The notes below the pieces were generated by a model, which made no database searches, was not told the DNA's origin, and saw only the letters and a list, made by a program, of their open reading frames with translations. A stretch of DNA of 64,000 nucleotides from Parvibaculum sp. (GTDB taxonomy: Bacteria; Pseudomonadota; Alphaproteobacteria; Parvibaculales; Parvibaculaceae). The stretch covers positions 2,757,532 through 2,821,531 of the forward strand of contig NZ_JAHBYN010000001.1 of NCBI RefSeq assembly GCF_019635935.1, in the 5' to 3' direction. Shown piece after piece: positions 24,817-33,754 of the stretch. A program made the position numbers and the translations under genes. The stretch's first letter is position 1. Each line of letters begins with the position of its first letter.

Positions 24817-26832
24817 ATGGATCGTTCCGCCAAAACGGGGCAGGGAGCCGGCATGGCCGCGTCGACGCGCGCCAACGACAGGCGCTCGCTTCCGGTCGAA
24901 CGGTTCTATCGCGCGCTGGTCGAGAACGCCGGCGACATCCTGACGATCCTCGATCGCGACGGCATCATCACCTATCAAAGCCCCGCGGTGCGCGAAGTCA
25001 TCGGCGTCTCCGAAAAGCCGCTGATCGGCCAATCGATTTTCGGCCTTGTGCATCCGGACGACCGCGAACGCCTGCGCAAGCGTTTTGCGGAATGCGCGCG
25101 GGTTCCCGATTCCGAAGTCATGGAGCTGATCCGCTTGCCGCATGCGAACGGCACCTGGCGGCGCGTCGAGGCGCGCGGACGCAATCTGCTGGCGGACCCG
25201 GACGTGGCCGGCATTCTCTGCGTCTCGCGCGACGTCACCGAAACACACAGGCTTGAAAACCAGCTTCGCGAGGCCGAACAACTCGCGCGCTTCGGTAACT
25301 GGCGCTGGGTCAAGGGCGAGCCCGCGCCGCAATGGTCGCGCGGCGTGGCGCGCATTCTCGGCCGCGACGAAGCGCAACTGCCGCGCGGCGGCGACTGGTA
25401 CGAGCACCTTGTGCATCCTGACGACCGCGACGAGCTGCTGTCGAAATTTCTCGACGCCTTCGAAACGCAGGAGCCGGTGAGCTGCGTCACGCGCTTCTGC
25501 GCCGACGACGGAAATTACCGCTACATCAAGACGCATGCCTATGCCGAAGGCGACGCGCATAGCGAGATCGGCGCGCTGGTCGGGCTTGCCGAGGACGTGA
25601 CCGAGGAGATCGAGGCCGAACTCGCGCTGAGAGCCAACGAGGCCAGGTACCGCCTGATGACCGAACAGGCATCGGACATCGTCGCACATTACGACACGCT
25701 GTCGCAGGTCATCTTCATGTCGCCGGCCGTCGAGCCGATTCTCGGGCGCAAGCCCGAGGAATTCATCGGCAGGCCTGTCGACGAGGCAATGATCCATCCC
25801 GACGACTTCCCGCGCGTCCGCGATGCCTTCATCGAATGTGCCGTCGACGGCCGGCAGGTACAATTCGACTACAGGTTCCTGCACAGCAACGGCAGCTATG
25901 TCTGGCTCGAAACGACGATGAGCCCGGTACGCGACGAGACGGGAAAACGGACGACCGAAATCATTGGCGTCAGCCGTCATATCGGCGAGCGCAAGCGCCA
26001 TGAAATGGAACTGATGGACGCCCGCGAGCGTGCCGAGGCGGCCAACCGCACCAAGTCGCGTTTTCTTGCCAACATGAGCCACGAACTCCGGACGCCCTTG
26101 AACGCGATCATCGGCTTCTCGGAAATCCTGCGCATGCAGATGTTCGGTCAGCTCGGCCATGCGCGCTATCTCGAATACGCGCAGCTCATCAACGAAAGCG
26201 GTGCGCTGCTGCTCGATCTCATCAGCGACATTCTGGACATGTCGAAGATCGAGGCCGGAAAATACGAGCTTCACCCGGAACCGGTCGATCTGCGCAATCT
26301 GATGGAGTCGAGCCTGCGCCTCGTTCGCGGCCGCGCCGAGGAAAACGGTATCGGCCTTGCCTTGAGCATGGCCGACGACATGGCGGTCGACGAGATTGTC
26401 GCCGACGAGCGGGCGCTGAAGCAGATCATGCTCAATCTGCTGTCGAACTCGATCAAGTTCACGCCCTCGGGCGGCAAGGTGTCGGTGAAGGTCGTTGAGA
26501 CGGATAGCGGAATAGGCATTGCCGTGTCGGACAATGGCCGCGGCATCCCGGCCGATCAGATCGCCCGCCTCGGCCGTCCCTTCGAGCAGGTGGCGACCGA
26601 CGCCGCCTTGAGCAAACAGGGCACGGGCCTCGGTCTCGCGCTGGTGCGCTCGCTGACCGAACTGCATGGCGGCGCGATGTCGATCGAAAGCGAACTGGAA
26701 AAGGGCACAGTCGTGACGGTCCGACTGCCCCTGATGCCGCATTGCGTCGTGCCGGTACCCGGCGCGGACGAGATGCCGGCGGAGAACGAAGCGCCGGAAA
26801 AGCCGGCCCTCGCCAACACGGCAGGCGGATAG
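24817..26832 (+). CDS. Triple-PAS sensor histidine kinase (PleC/DivJ-like core)
   Basis: A ~671-aa kinase without membrane segments. Three PAS domains can be followed (about 27-150, 155-270 and 275-400, with repeated HPDDRERL, HPDDRDEL and HPDDFPRV patterns). Then come the HisKA domain with phospho-accepting His422 in NMSHELRTPLNAIIGFSE and a catalytic domain with N box QIMLNLLSNSIKFTP, DNGRGIP and GTGLGLAL. The segment after the H box (MFGQLG, ILDMSKIEAGKY) resembles the PleC/DivJ/PdhS group that signals to DivK/PleD. ATG 24817 has GGGGAG 6 bp upstream; ATG 24802 is an alternative. No response regulator adjoins it. Confidence 0.9.
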   Translation: MDRSAKTGQGAGMAASTRANDRRSLPVERFYRALVENAGDILTILDRDGIITYQSPAVREVIGVSEKPLIGQSIFGLVHPDDRERLRKRFAECARVPDSEVMELIRLPHANGTWRRVEARGRNLLADPDVAGILCVSRDVTETHRLENQLREAEQLARFGNWRWVKGEPAPQWSRGVARILGRDEAQLPRGGDWYEHLVHPDDRDELLSKFLDAFETQEPVSCVTRFCADDGNYRYIKTHAYAEGDAHSEIGALVGLAEDVTEEIEAELALRANEARYRLMTEQASDIVAHYDTLSQVIFMSPAVEPILGRKPEEFIGRPVDEAMIHPDDFPRVRDAFIECAVDGRQVQFDYRFLHSNGSYVWLETTMSPVRDETGKRTTEIIGVSRHIGERKRHEMELMDARERAEAANRTKSRFLANMSHELRTPLNAIIGFSEILRMQMFGQLGHARYLEYAQLINESGALLLDLISDILDMSKIEAGKYELHPEPVDLRNLMESSLRLVRGRAEENGIGLALSMADDMAVDEIVADERALKQIMLNLLSNSIKFTPSGGKVSVKVVETDSGIGIAVSDNGRGIPADQIARLGRPFEQVATDAALSKQGTGLGLALVRSLTELHGGAMSIESELEKGTVVTVRLPLMPHCVVPVPGADEMPAENEAPEKPALANTAGG

Positions 26833-26835
26833 AAC

Positions 26836-27492
26836 TCAGTTTCCCATCATGCGCCGCAGCGCGGCATCGAGCTCGGCAACGACCTTCGCCGCGGCGGGAT
26901 GCGCCTGAATACCCTTGTAGTAGGCCTCGGCTGAGGGGTAATTCTTCAGCGGTGAGGCATGGCCGAACATCGGACCGATCTGGTCGAAGAAAAACAGCAT
27001 CGGCACCAGGGCACAATCGGCGAGGCTCAGCCGGCCGCCGACCGCAAAGGGCGAACCGTCGAGATAGTGTTCAAGCCAGCCGATGGCCTTCAACAGTTCG
27101 GTCATCTCGCGATCGACCAGCGCCTGATCGCGGCCCTGCGGGTTGATATGACCGAAGAGTTCGCCCATCGGCTCCATGATGTAGAGATCGCCGATGCGCG
27201 AAAGGAGCCGCATGCGCGCCCGCTCGACCGCGTCTTCCGGGCGCAGCGGCGCGCCGGCGCCGATGTCCTCCAGATATTCGCAGATCGTTTCGGATTCGGG
27301 CACCACCACATCGCCATGCACCAGCAAAGGCACCTTGTGCATCGGCGTCAGCGTATCGAGTTCGGGCGGCACGGCGCCCGGCGCGACGTCGATCAACGCG
27401 ACGTCGAGACCCTTGGCATAGATGGCGAGGCGGCAGCGCGCCGCGAAAGGCGAGAGCTGCGCGTTGTAAAGTTTCATCGGGGATGAGGTCAT
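26836..27492 (-). CDS. Glutathione S-transferase family protein
   Basis: A 218-aa GST: thioredoxin-like N-terminal domain with KLYNAQLSPFAARCRLAI, the cis-Pro site HKVPLLVHGD and the glutathione-binding PESETICEYL, then a helical domain with LSLADCALVPML. The catalytic residue may be Ser or Cys in the SPFAARC segment. Substrate unknown. The stop is 3 bp from the convergent kinase stop. The start could also be five codons later (MKLYNA). Confidence 0.85.
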   Translation of the reverse strand: MTSSPMKLYNAQLSPFAARCRLAIYAKGLDVALIDVAPGAVPPELDTLTPMHKVPLLVHGDVVVPESETICEYLEDIGAGAPLRPEDAVERARMRLLSRIGDLYIMEPMGELFGHINPQGRDQALVDREMTELLKAIGWLEHYLDGSPFAVGGRLSLADCALVPMLFFFDQIGPMFGHASPLKNYPSAEAYYKGIQAHPAAAKVVAELDAALRRMMGN

Positions 27493-27533
27493 GGGCCGCT
27501 ATCCGCTGCTGGTCTTCTGTTTGCCACATGGAA

Positions 27534-27561
27534 ACGGCCGGCCCCGCAAGGGACCGGCCGT
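27534..27561 (-). terminator. Intrinsic terminator-like hairpin after acyl-CoA dehydrogenase gene
   Basis: ACGGCCGGCCCC and GGGACCGGCCGT pair around GCAA with one mismatch, a very GC-rich stem 60 bp after the stop of the gene ending at 27621. The trailing T run on the minus strand is short (GTTTCC), so termination strength is uncertain. Confidence 0.55.
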
Positions 27562-27620
27562 ACGCGTTTCCGCCTATCCGAAAGCAAAAAGCCGGCGAAT
27601 GAAGCGGTTGTTCTTCACGA

Positions 27621-28859
27621 TCATTCCGCCGCGGCGCGGACCTTGTTCATGTGCTTCTTGAACTCGAGCCGCGCGATGGTGCGGTTATGCACCTCGTCCG
27701 GACCGTCGGCCAGACGCAGCGTGCGAATGCCCGAATACATGCGCGCGAGACCGAAATCGGTGGTCACGCCGCCGCCGCCATGCGCCTGGATCGCGTCGTC
27801 GATGACCTTGAGGGCCATGCGCGGCGCCGCGACCTTGATCATCGCGATTTCGGTGCGGGCGATCTTGTTGCCCACCGTGTCCATCATGTAGGCCGCTTTC
27901 AGCGTCAGCAGACGGCACATCTCGATTTCGGTGCGCGCTTCCGCCACGCGCTGTTCCCACACGGAGTGATCGGCGATTTTCTTGCCGAAGGCTTCGCGGC
28001 TCAGCAGGCGCTCGCACATCTTTTCGAGCGCGCGTTCGGCGACGCCGATGGTGCGCATGCAGTGATGGATGCGGCCCGGCCCGAGGCGGCCCTGGCTGAT
28101 CTCGAAGCCGCGGCCTTCGCCAAGCAGCAGGTTTTCGGCCGGCACGCGCACATTGTCGAGAATGACTTCGGCGTGACCATGCGGCGCGTCGTCATAGCCG
28201 AACACCGGCAGCATGCGCACCACTTTCACGCCCTTGGCGTCGAGCGGCATCAGGATCTGCGATTGCTGACGATAGGTGTCGGCTTTCGGATCCGTCTTGC
28301 CCATCACGATGGCGATCTTGCAGCGCGGGTCGCCGACGCCCGACGACCACCACTTGCGGCCGTTGATGACATATTCGTTGCCGTCGCGTTCGATGCGGGT
28401 CGCGATGTTGGTTGCGTCCGAGGAGGCGACGTCCGGCTCGGTCATCAGGAACGCCGACCGCATTTTTCCTTCGAGCAGCGGCTCCAGATATTCCTTCTTC
28501 TGGCGCTCATTGCCGTAGCGTTCGATCACTTCCATGTTGCCCGTGTCGGGCGCCGAGCAGTTGAAAACCTCGGACGCCCAGCCGACCCGGCCCATCACTT
28601 CGCAAAGCGTGGCGTATTCGACGTTGGTCAGCCCGCCGCCGCGCTCGGATTCCGGCAGGAACAGGTTCCACAAGCCTTCTTCCTTGGCCTTCGGCTTCAG
28701 GTCTTCGAGAATCTGCGGCACCTGCCAGGGATTGCCCGCGGCGCGGAACGCATCCATCTGGTCGTTATAGGTTTTCTCGTTCGGATAGACATACTTGTCC
28801 ATGAACCGTTCGAGCCGCGCCAGCAGTTCCTTGGTTTTGTCGGAGTGTTCGAAATTCAT
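27621..28859 (-). CDS. Acyl-CoA dehydrogenase (ACAD10/11-like)
   Basis: A 412-aa FAD enzyme of lipid catabolism. Motifs: [42 protein letters not shown] (FAD contact), [18 protein letters not shown] and C-terminal [35 protein letters not shown]. The HCMR and PDEVH segments are typical of the long-chain and ACAD10/11 clade, which fits with the two ACAD10-type phosphotransferases in this window. GGGGAG is before the ATG. Apparently monocistronic. Confidence 0.92.
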   Translation of the reverse strand: MNFEHSDKTKELLARLERFMDKYVYPNEKTYNDQMDAFRAAGNPWQVPQILEDLKPKAKEEGLWNLFLPESERGGGLTNVEYATLCEVMGRVGWASEVFNCSAPDTGNMEVIERYGNERQKKEYLEPLLEGKMRSAFLMTEPDVASSDATNIATRIERDGNEYVINGRKWWSSGVGDPRCKIAIVMGKTDPKADTYRQQSQILMPLDAKGVKVVRMLPVFGYDDAPHGHAEVILDNVRVPAENLLLGEGRGFEISQGRLGPGRIHHCMRTIGVAERALEKMCERLLSREAFGKKIADHSVWEQRVAEARTEIEMCRLLTLKAAYMMDTVGNKIARTEIAMIKVAAPRMALKVIDDAIQAHGGGGVTTDFGLARMYSGIRTLRLADGPDEVHNRTIARLEFKKHMNKVRAAAE

Positions 28860-28986
28860 CAGGTCTCCCCTTCGTATTTTTTATGGTTGGAGGCCTTGAG
28901 GCCTCCGCTCAATGGCGAATGGGCGCACTCTAGCGGGTTGTGCCCGGCAAATCACGCGGAAAGCCGTAGGCGGCCTGGGGCTTTGT

Positions 28987-29448
28987 TCAGCTTCGGCGGG
29001 CGGCAAAAAAGTCGCGCAAAAGTGCGGCCGCCCTTGTCTCGCCGAGTCCGCCATAGACCTCGGGCCGGTGATGGCAGGTCGGGTGTTCGAAGATGCGCGG
29101 CCCGTGATCGACGCCGCCGCCTTTTTCATCCGCCGCCCCGTAATAGAGGCGGCGCAACCGCGCAAACGAGATCGCCGCCGCGCACATCGGGCAGGGTTCC
29201 AGCGTCACATGGAGGTCGCAGCCGGTCAGCCGTTCCGAGCCGAGGGCGGCGCAGGCCGCGCGGATCGCCAGCATTTCGGCGTGTGCCGTCGGGTCTTTCA
29301 GTTCGAGCGTCCTGTTGCCGGCGCGGGCGATGACCGTGCCGCCAGGATCGACGACGACCGCCCCCACCGGCACTTCGCCGCGCAGAGCCGCCGCCTCGGC
29401 CTCGGCGAAGGCGATGTCCATGGGGCGCGGGGTTGCGTCGGCACTCAT
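28987..29448 (-). CDS. tadA: tRNA-specific adenosine deaminase
   Basis: A 153-aa zinc deaminase converting A34 to inosine in tRNA-Arg. Zn-binding and catalytic residues are visible in HAEM and EPCPMCAAAI; the N-terminal AFAEAEAAALRGEVPVGAVVVD is typical. The start ATG at 29448 is close to the divergent rluB start (80 bp). TadA is usually essential. Normal length. Confidence 0.93.
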   Translation of the reverse strand: MSADATPRPMDIAFAEAEAAALRGEVPVGAVVVDPGGTVIARAGNRTLELKDPTAHAEMLAIRAACAALGSERLTGCDLHVTLEPCPMCAAAISFARLRRLYYGAADEKGGGVDHGPRIFEHPTCHHRPEVYGGLGETRAAALLRDFFAARRS

Positions 29449-29527
29449 GGGCGGACCCTGCCCGCGCGGCGGCGGCCCCGTCAAGCAGTGGCTTTCGGTT
29501 CGGCGAGCCGCCTGATAAAGAGAGGCC

Positions 29528-30484
29528 ATGAACGCCAGCCCCAAAACGCCCGCCTCCAAAGCGCCGCCCGCCGGCGAGCGTATCGCCAAGGTGATTGCGC
29601 GCGCCGGGCTCTGCTCGCGCCGCGAGGCCGAACAGCTGATCGCCGATGGCAAGGTGACGGTCGACGGCAAGGTGCTGAAAAGCCCGGCACTGAATGTCAC
29701 CGGCCGCGAGGCGATTGTGGTCGACGGCAAGGCGCTGCCAAAACAGGAGCCGACGCGGCTCTGGCGCTATCACAAGCCGGCCGGCCTCGTGACGACGGCA
29801 AAAGACCCGGAAGGCCGCACCACCGTTTTCGAGCGCCTGCCCGCTGGCATGCCGCGCGTCGTTTCGGTCGGCCGCCTCGACATCAACACCGAAGGCCTGT
29901 TGCTGTTGACCAATGATGGCGAGTTGGCGCGGCTGCTCGAACTGCCGGCCACCGGCTGGACAAGGCGCTACCGCGTCCGCGCCTGGGGCGCGATCGGCCA
30001 GGCCGATCTCGACAAGCTGAAAGACGGCATCACTGTCGACGGCGTTCGCTACGGCTCGATCGAAGCGAAGCTCGACAAGGTGCAGGGCTCCAACGTCTGG
30101 CTGACGGTCGGTTTGAAAGAAGGCAAGCACCGCGAGGTGAAGCGCGTGCTCGGCGCATTGGGCCTCAAGGTCAACCGCCTGATCCGGCTGTCCTTCGGCC
30201 CCTTTCAGGTCGGCGATCTTGCGGAAGGCGAGGTGGCGCAGGTGCCGAACCGCGTGCTGATGGACCAGCTTGGCGTGCATGCTGAAAAGTTTGCGCACAC
30301 AGGCGCGCCGGCGCCGCGCGGACCGGCACCGAAACCGGCAGGTGGTACTCTGAAAAAACCGGACAGCAAGGCGTCGGGAAAACCGGGTGGCACAAAGCCC
30401 CGGCAGAAAACTTTCCGGGCGAAAAAAGCCGATGCATCCGGCACGGGAAAGGGACGCCATGCGGATCGTCGGCGGCGCCCATAA
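29528..30484 (+). CDS. rluB: 23S rRNA pseudouridine synthase (RluB/RsuA family)
   Basis: A 318-aa protein with an N-terminal S4 RNA-binding domain ([20 protein letters not shown]) and the RsuA-type catalytic centre [17 protein letters not shown], with the catalytic Asp near residue 120. [18 protein letters not shown] is typical of the family. The last ~60 residues form a Lys/Pro/Gly-rich basic tail, common in alphaproteobacterial homologues. The 3' end overlaps rsmD by 26 bp. RluB is the closest family member; RluF/RluE-type specificity cannot be excluded. Confidence 0.88.
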   Translation: MNASPKTPASKAPPAGERIAKVIARAGLCSRREAEQLIADGKVTVDGKVLKSPALNVTGREAIVVDGKALPKQEPTRLWRYHKPAGLVTTAKDPEGRTTVFERLPAGMPRVVSVGRLDINTEGLLLLTNDGELARLLELPATGWTRRYRVRAWGAIGQADLDKLKDGITVDGVRYGSIEAKLDKVQGSNVWLTVGLKEGKHREVKRVLGALGLKVNRLIRLSFGPFQVGDLAEGEVAQVPNRVLMDQLGVHAEKFAHTGAPAPRGPAPKPAGGTLKKPDSKASGKPGGTKPRQKTFRAKKADASGTGKGRHADRRRRP

Positions 30485-31028
30485 GGGCCGCAGCATCGCC
30501 GCGCCGAAAGGCGACCGCGTACGCCCCACCGGCGAGCGCCAGCGCGAGGCCCTGTTCAACATTCTCGCGCATGCCGATTTCGGCGCGTTCGAACTCGAAG
30601 GCGCGCGCGTGCTTGACCTCTTCGCCGGTTCGGGTGCGCTCGGCCTCGAAGCCTTGTCGCGCGGCGCATCTTTCGCATTGTTTGTCGACGATCACGCCGA
30701 AAGCCGCGCCGCCATCCGCGAAAATCTCGATCATCTGGGCCTCAACGGCCATGCGAAGCTCTACAAGCGCGATGCGACCTTGCTCGGGCCACGACCCGGC
30801 AGCGTCGGCCCCGCTTTCTCGCTGGTTTTCGCCGACCCGCCTTATGGCCGCAAGCTCGGCGAAGCGGCGCTTCTCTCCGCCCGCGACGGCGGCTGGCTCG
30901 CGCCGCAAGCACTTTGCGTGGTCGAGGAAGCCGTAACCTCCGACTTCGCTGCACCCGAAGGTTTCGCGGAGCTCGACCGCCGCCGCTACGGCGTCACCGA
31001 GATCGTCTTCATGCAGGCGCCTGCCTGA
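30459..31028 (+). CDS. rsmD: 16S rRNA (guanine-966-N2)-methyltransferase RsmD
   Basis: A 189-aa SAM methyltransferase: [33 protein letters not shown], the SAM-binding [20 protein letters not shown] and the catalytic DPPY in VFADPPYGR. These identify RsmD. It starts inside the end of rluB (26-bp overlap) with GGGAAAGGGA as ribosome-binding site, giving a two-gene rRNA-modification operon. Confidence 0.95.
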   Translation: MRIVGGAHKGRSIAAPKGDRVRPTGERQREALFNILAHADFGAFELEGARVLDLFAGSGALGLEALSRGASFALFVDDHAESRAAIRENLDHLGLNGHAKLYKRDATLLGPRPGSVGPAFSLVFADPPYGRKLGEAALLSARDGGWLAPQALCVVEEAVTSDFAAPEGFAELDRRRYGVTEIVFMQAPA

Positions 31029-31057
31029 CACCCGCTCACGACCGAAGGAATATACCG

Positions 31058-31915
31058 TTGCTGATTTCCGGTCTCTCCGCCATCGCCGACAAATACGACG
31101 CGCTGCTCTGCGATGTCTGGGGCGTGCTGCATAACGGACGCGAAGCCTATCCGGGCGTCGCCGACGCGCTGTCGAATTTTCAGGCGAAGGGCGGGCATGT
31201 GCTGCTGCTCTCCAACGCGCCGCGCCCCTCGGCGGCATTGCCGCAGATGTTCGAGCGCCTGGGCATTCCGCTCGACGCCTATAATGGAATTCTGACCTCG
31301 GGCGATGCGACGCGCACCTATCTGGCGAGCAAGACGTTGGGCGAGGCCTGTTACTACATCGGCCCCGACCGCGACCTGAACCTCTACGAGGGCACCGGCG
31401 TTGCGCGCGTCGGCGAAGCGGAGGGCGAATTCGTTCTGGTGACAGGCCTCTTCGACGACGAAACGGAAGGACCGGAAGATTACCGCGCGCAATTCGAAAA
31501 GCTCGTTGCGCGCAAGCTGCCGTTGATCTGCGCCAATCCCGACATTGTGGTCGAGCGCGGCGACAAGCACATCTATTGCGCCGGCGCGCTGGCGGCGCTT
31601 TACGAAAAGCTCGGCGGCGAAGTCATCTATTTCGGCAAGCCGCACCGGCCGATCTACGAAGTGGCCCGCCACCGGCTGGCGGAAATTGCAGGCGCGCCGG
31701 TCGCCGATGCGCGCATCCTGGCCGTCGGCGACGGCCCGATGACCGACATCATGGGCGCCAATGACGCAGGGATCGACGCGCTTTTCATCACCGGCGGCAT
31801 CGCCGCCGCCGATTGCGGGCCCACGCCCGAGACGCCGGAAGGGCCCCGCGTCGCCCAGGTGCTGGCGCGGGCAGGCGTGACGGCCGTCGGCGCCATGCCG
31901 CGCCTTGTCTGGTAG
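31058..31915 (+). CDS. HAD-superfamily hydrolase, class IIA (TIGR01459-like)
   Basis: A 285-aa HAD phosphatase of the NagD-like IIA class. Motif I LLCDVWGVLHNG supplies the nucleophile (Asp with VWGV instead of DGV), motif II is LLLSNAPRP, and motif III/IV FGKPHRPIYEVA and VGDGPMTDIMGAN. The substrate is unknown. Translation most likely begins at TTG 31058, 8-10 bp after GAAGGAA; there is no suitable ATG. It lies between rsmD and ribF, consistent with one transcript. Confidence 0.82.
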   Translation: MLISGLSAIADKYDALLCDVWGVLHNGREAYPGVADALSNFQAKGGHVLLLSNAPRPSAALPQMFERLGIPLDAYNGILTSGDATRTYLASKTLGEACYYIGPDRDLNLYEGTGVARVGEAEGEFVLVTGLFDDETEGPEDYRAQFEKLVARKLPLICANPDIVVERGDKHIYCAGALAALYEKLGGEVIYFGKPHRPIYEVARHRLAEIAGAPVADARILAVGDGPMTDIMGANDAGIDALFITGGIAAADCGPTPETPEGPRVAQVLARAGVTAVGAMPRLVW

Positions 31916-32013
31916 TGCACAAGCGGCCTGACATTCCCCACACTTGACGCATCGGGACCGATCCGCCATCACCTTTGGCCAAACCTCATGCGCCCGGAGC
32001 CCGGCCCCCAGAG

Positions 32014-32964
32014 ATGCAGATTCTTCGCCATTACGAGCACGTGCCGCCCGGCCTGCAAGGTGGCGTCTATGCGCTCGGCAATTTCGACGGCGTGCATCTA
32101 GGCCACCGGCAGGTGATCGGCCGCGCGGCGGAAATCGCAAACGAGCTCGGCGTGCCGCTCGGCGTGCTCGTCTTCGAGCCGCACCCGCAGCAATTCTTCT
32201 TTCCCGACCGGCCCTTCTTCCGCCTGACTCCCTTTCGCGCCAAGGCGCGCCTTCTCGAAAAACTCGGCGTCGATGTTCTGGCGGCGCTGCCCTTCGACGC
32301 GCGCATGTCGCAAAAGCTTGCGCCGGAATTCGTGCTCGACGTGCTGGTAGAAGGCCTGCGCGCCGTTCATGTGGTGGCGGGCTACGATTTTCGCTTCGGC
32401 AAGGCGCGCGGCGGCGACGCGGCGGCGCTCTCCTATATGGGCGGGATGGAAGGCTTCGGCGTTTCGATTGTCGATGAAGTGCGCGACGGCGGCGAGGCCT
32501 ATTCCTCGACCCGCATCCGCGAGCTTCTGGCGCAAGGCGATCCACGCGGCGCCGCGAAGCTGCTCGGCCATTGGTGGACCGTCGAGACGCATATCCAGCA
32601 GGGCGACCAGCGCGGCCGCACCATCGGTTTCCCGACCGCCAATCTGCCGCTCGAGGATCATGTCGAGCCGGCGCTCGGCGTCTATGCGGTGAAAGTCGAA
32701 ATCGAGGACGGGCCGCACAAGGGGCTTTACGACGGCGTCGCGAATGTTGGCCGCCGCCCGACTTTCGACAAGAAGGATGTACTGCTGGAAGCGCATATTT
32801 TCGATTTCGCCGGCGACATCTACGGCGCGCATGCGGCGGTGTCGTTCATCGAATATCTGCGCCCCGAACGGAAGTTCGACGGGCTCGACAGCCTGAAGGC
32901 GCAGATCGCGGCGGACAGCGAGAAGGCCCGCGCGGTTCTCGCGGCGCTTCCCGCCGGCGCATGA
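32014..32964 (+). CDS. ribF: Bifunctional riboflavin kinase / FAD synthetase
   Basis: A 316-aa enzyme making FMN and FAD from riboflavin. The N-terminal nucleotidyltransferase domain has ALGNFDGVHLGHRQ and the TRIRELLAQG signature. The C-terminal kinase domain has GRTIGFPTANL and GVANVGRRPTFD. The start ATG at 32014 gives the family-typical MQILRHYEHVP; the frame is open a little further upstream. The stop overlaps the next gene by 4 bp (ATGA). Confidence 0.95.
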   Translation: MQILRHYEHVPPGLQGGVYALGNFDGVHLGHRQVIGRAAEIANELGVPLGVLVFEPHPQQFFFPDRPFFRLTPFRAKARLLEKLGVDVLAALPFDARMSQKLAPEFVLDVLVEGLRAVHVVAGYDFRFGKARGGDAAALSYMGGMEGFGVSIVDEVRDGGEAYSSTRIRELLAQGDPRGAAKLLGHWWTVETHIQQGDQRGRTIGFPTANLPLEDHVEPALGVYAVKVEIEDGPHKGLYDGVANVGRRPTFDKKDVLLEAHIFDFAGDIYGAHAAVSFIEYLRPERKFDGLDSLKAQIAADSEKARAVLAALPAGA

Positions 32965-33611
32965 GCGATCCCGCGCGCTTCATCCGCGAGAACACCGCGC
33001 TCCACGAGCCGCCACTCATTCCCGAAATCAGGCTGCATCTTGCCAGCGAGATCGTACCGATCTGGCAGATGACCGAAGAGGAGCTTGAAAAGTCGGGTCT
33101 GCCGCCGCCTTTCTGGGCTTTCGCCTGGGCCGGCGGCCAGGCGCTGGCGCGCTACATCCTCGACAATCCGGAAATCGTCCGCAGGCGGCGCGTTCTCGAT
33201 TTCGGCTCGGGCTCGGGCCTCATCGCAATCGCCGCAATGAAGGCCGGCGCCGCTTCCGTGCTCGCCGCCGACATTGATGCTTTCGCCGTGGCCGCGATCG
33301 CGCTCAACGCCGAAACGAACGGTGTCGCCGTCGCCGCGACGACCGAGGATCTCGTCGGTGTCGAAAATCGCGGCTGGGATGTCATCCTCGTCGGCGACAT
33401 GTGCTACGAGGGGCCGCTGGCGGCGCGCATCGAAGTCTGGCTGCGCAAGCTGGCGGGCGAGGGCGCGACGGTGCTGATCGGCGATCCGGGCCGCACCTAT
33501 CTGCCGAAATCCGGCCTCGAAAAACTGGTCGCCTATGCCGTGAAAACCACGCGGGAACTGGAAGACACGGACGTCCGCAACACCAGCGTCTGGCGCGTGT
33601 CGCCCGGCTGA
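32961..33611 (+). CDS. Class I SAM methyltransferase, ETF-beta lysine methyltransferase-like
   Basis: A 216-aa methyltransferase starting in the ATGA overlap with ribF. It carries FIRENTALHEPPLIPEIRLH, PPPFWAFAWAGGQALARYIL, the SAM motif VLDFGSGSGLIAIAA and the post-motif VGDMCYEG. This pattern recalls METTL20/ETFBKMT proteins that methylate lysines of electron-transfer flavoprotein beta near its dehydrogenase-docking loop, characterised in Agrobacterium. Co-expression with FAD synthetase and the many acyl-CoA dehydrogenases nearby makes that role plausible, but PrmA-like activity on another protein cannot be excluded. Confidence 0.75.
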   Translation: MSDPARFIRENTALHEPPLIPEIRLHLASEIVPIWQMTEEELEKSGLPPPFWAFAWAGGQALARYILDNPEIVRRRRVLDFGSGSGLIAIAAMKAGAASVLAADIDAFAVAAIALNAETNGVAVAATTEDLVGVENRGWDVILVGDMCYEGPLAARIEVWLRKLAGEGATVLIGDPGRTYLPKSGLEKLVAYAVKTTRELEDTDVRNTSVWRVSPG

Positions 33612-33658
33612 GCGCTGTTCAGATACGTGCAGCCGACCCCTGCTCGGCGCACAGCGCT
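33611..33658 (+). terminator. Structured hairpin after the ribF operon
   Basis: AGCGCTGT (33611-33618) pairs with ACAGCGCT (33651-33658), enclosing an inner stem GCCGA/TCGGC. It begins at the last base of the methyltransferase stop and is followed by TTTGC. It is probably a terminator or mRNA 3'-end stabiliser. Confidence 0.5.
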
Positions 33659-33754
33659 TTGCATGGATTGGCTTTGCGCAGGGTGGCGCGGCAAAGTAAA
33701 TTCCGAAAAAGAACTTACAGCCATAGTTGCAACGCTCAATCGAAGGATCGCCCG

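Noticed and set aside
24754..26742. A 662-codon frame antisense to the histidine kinase
   Set aside because: Shadow of the kinase gene, which has complete PAS, HisKA and ATPase motifs; no ribosome-binding site or domain in the antisense frame.
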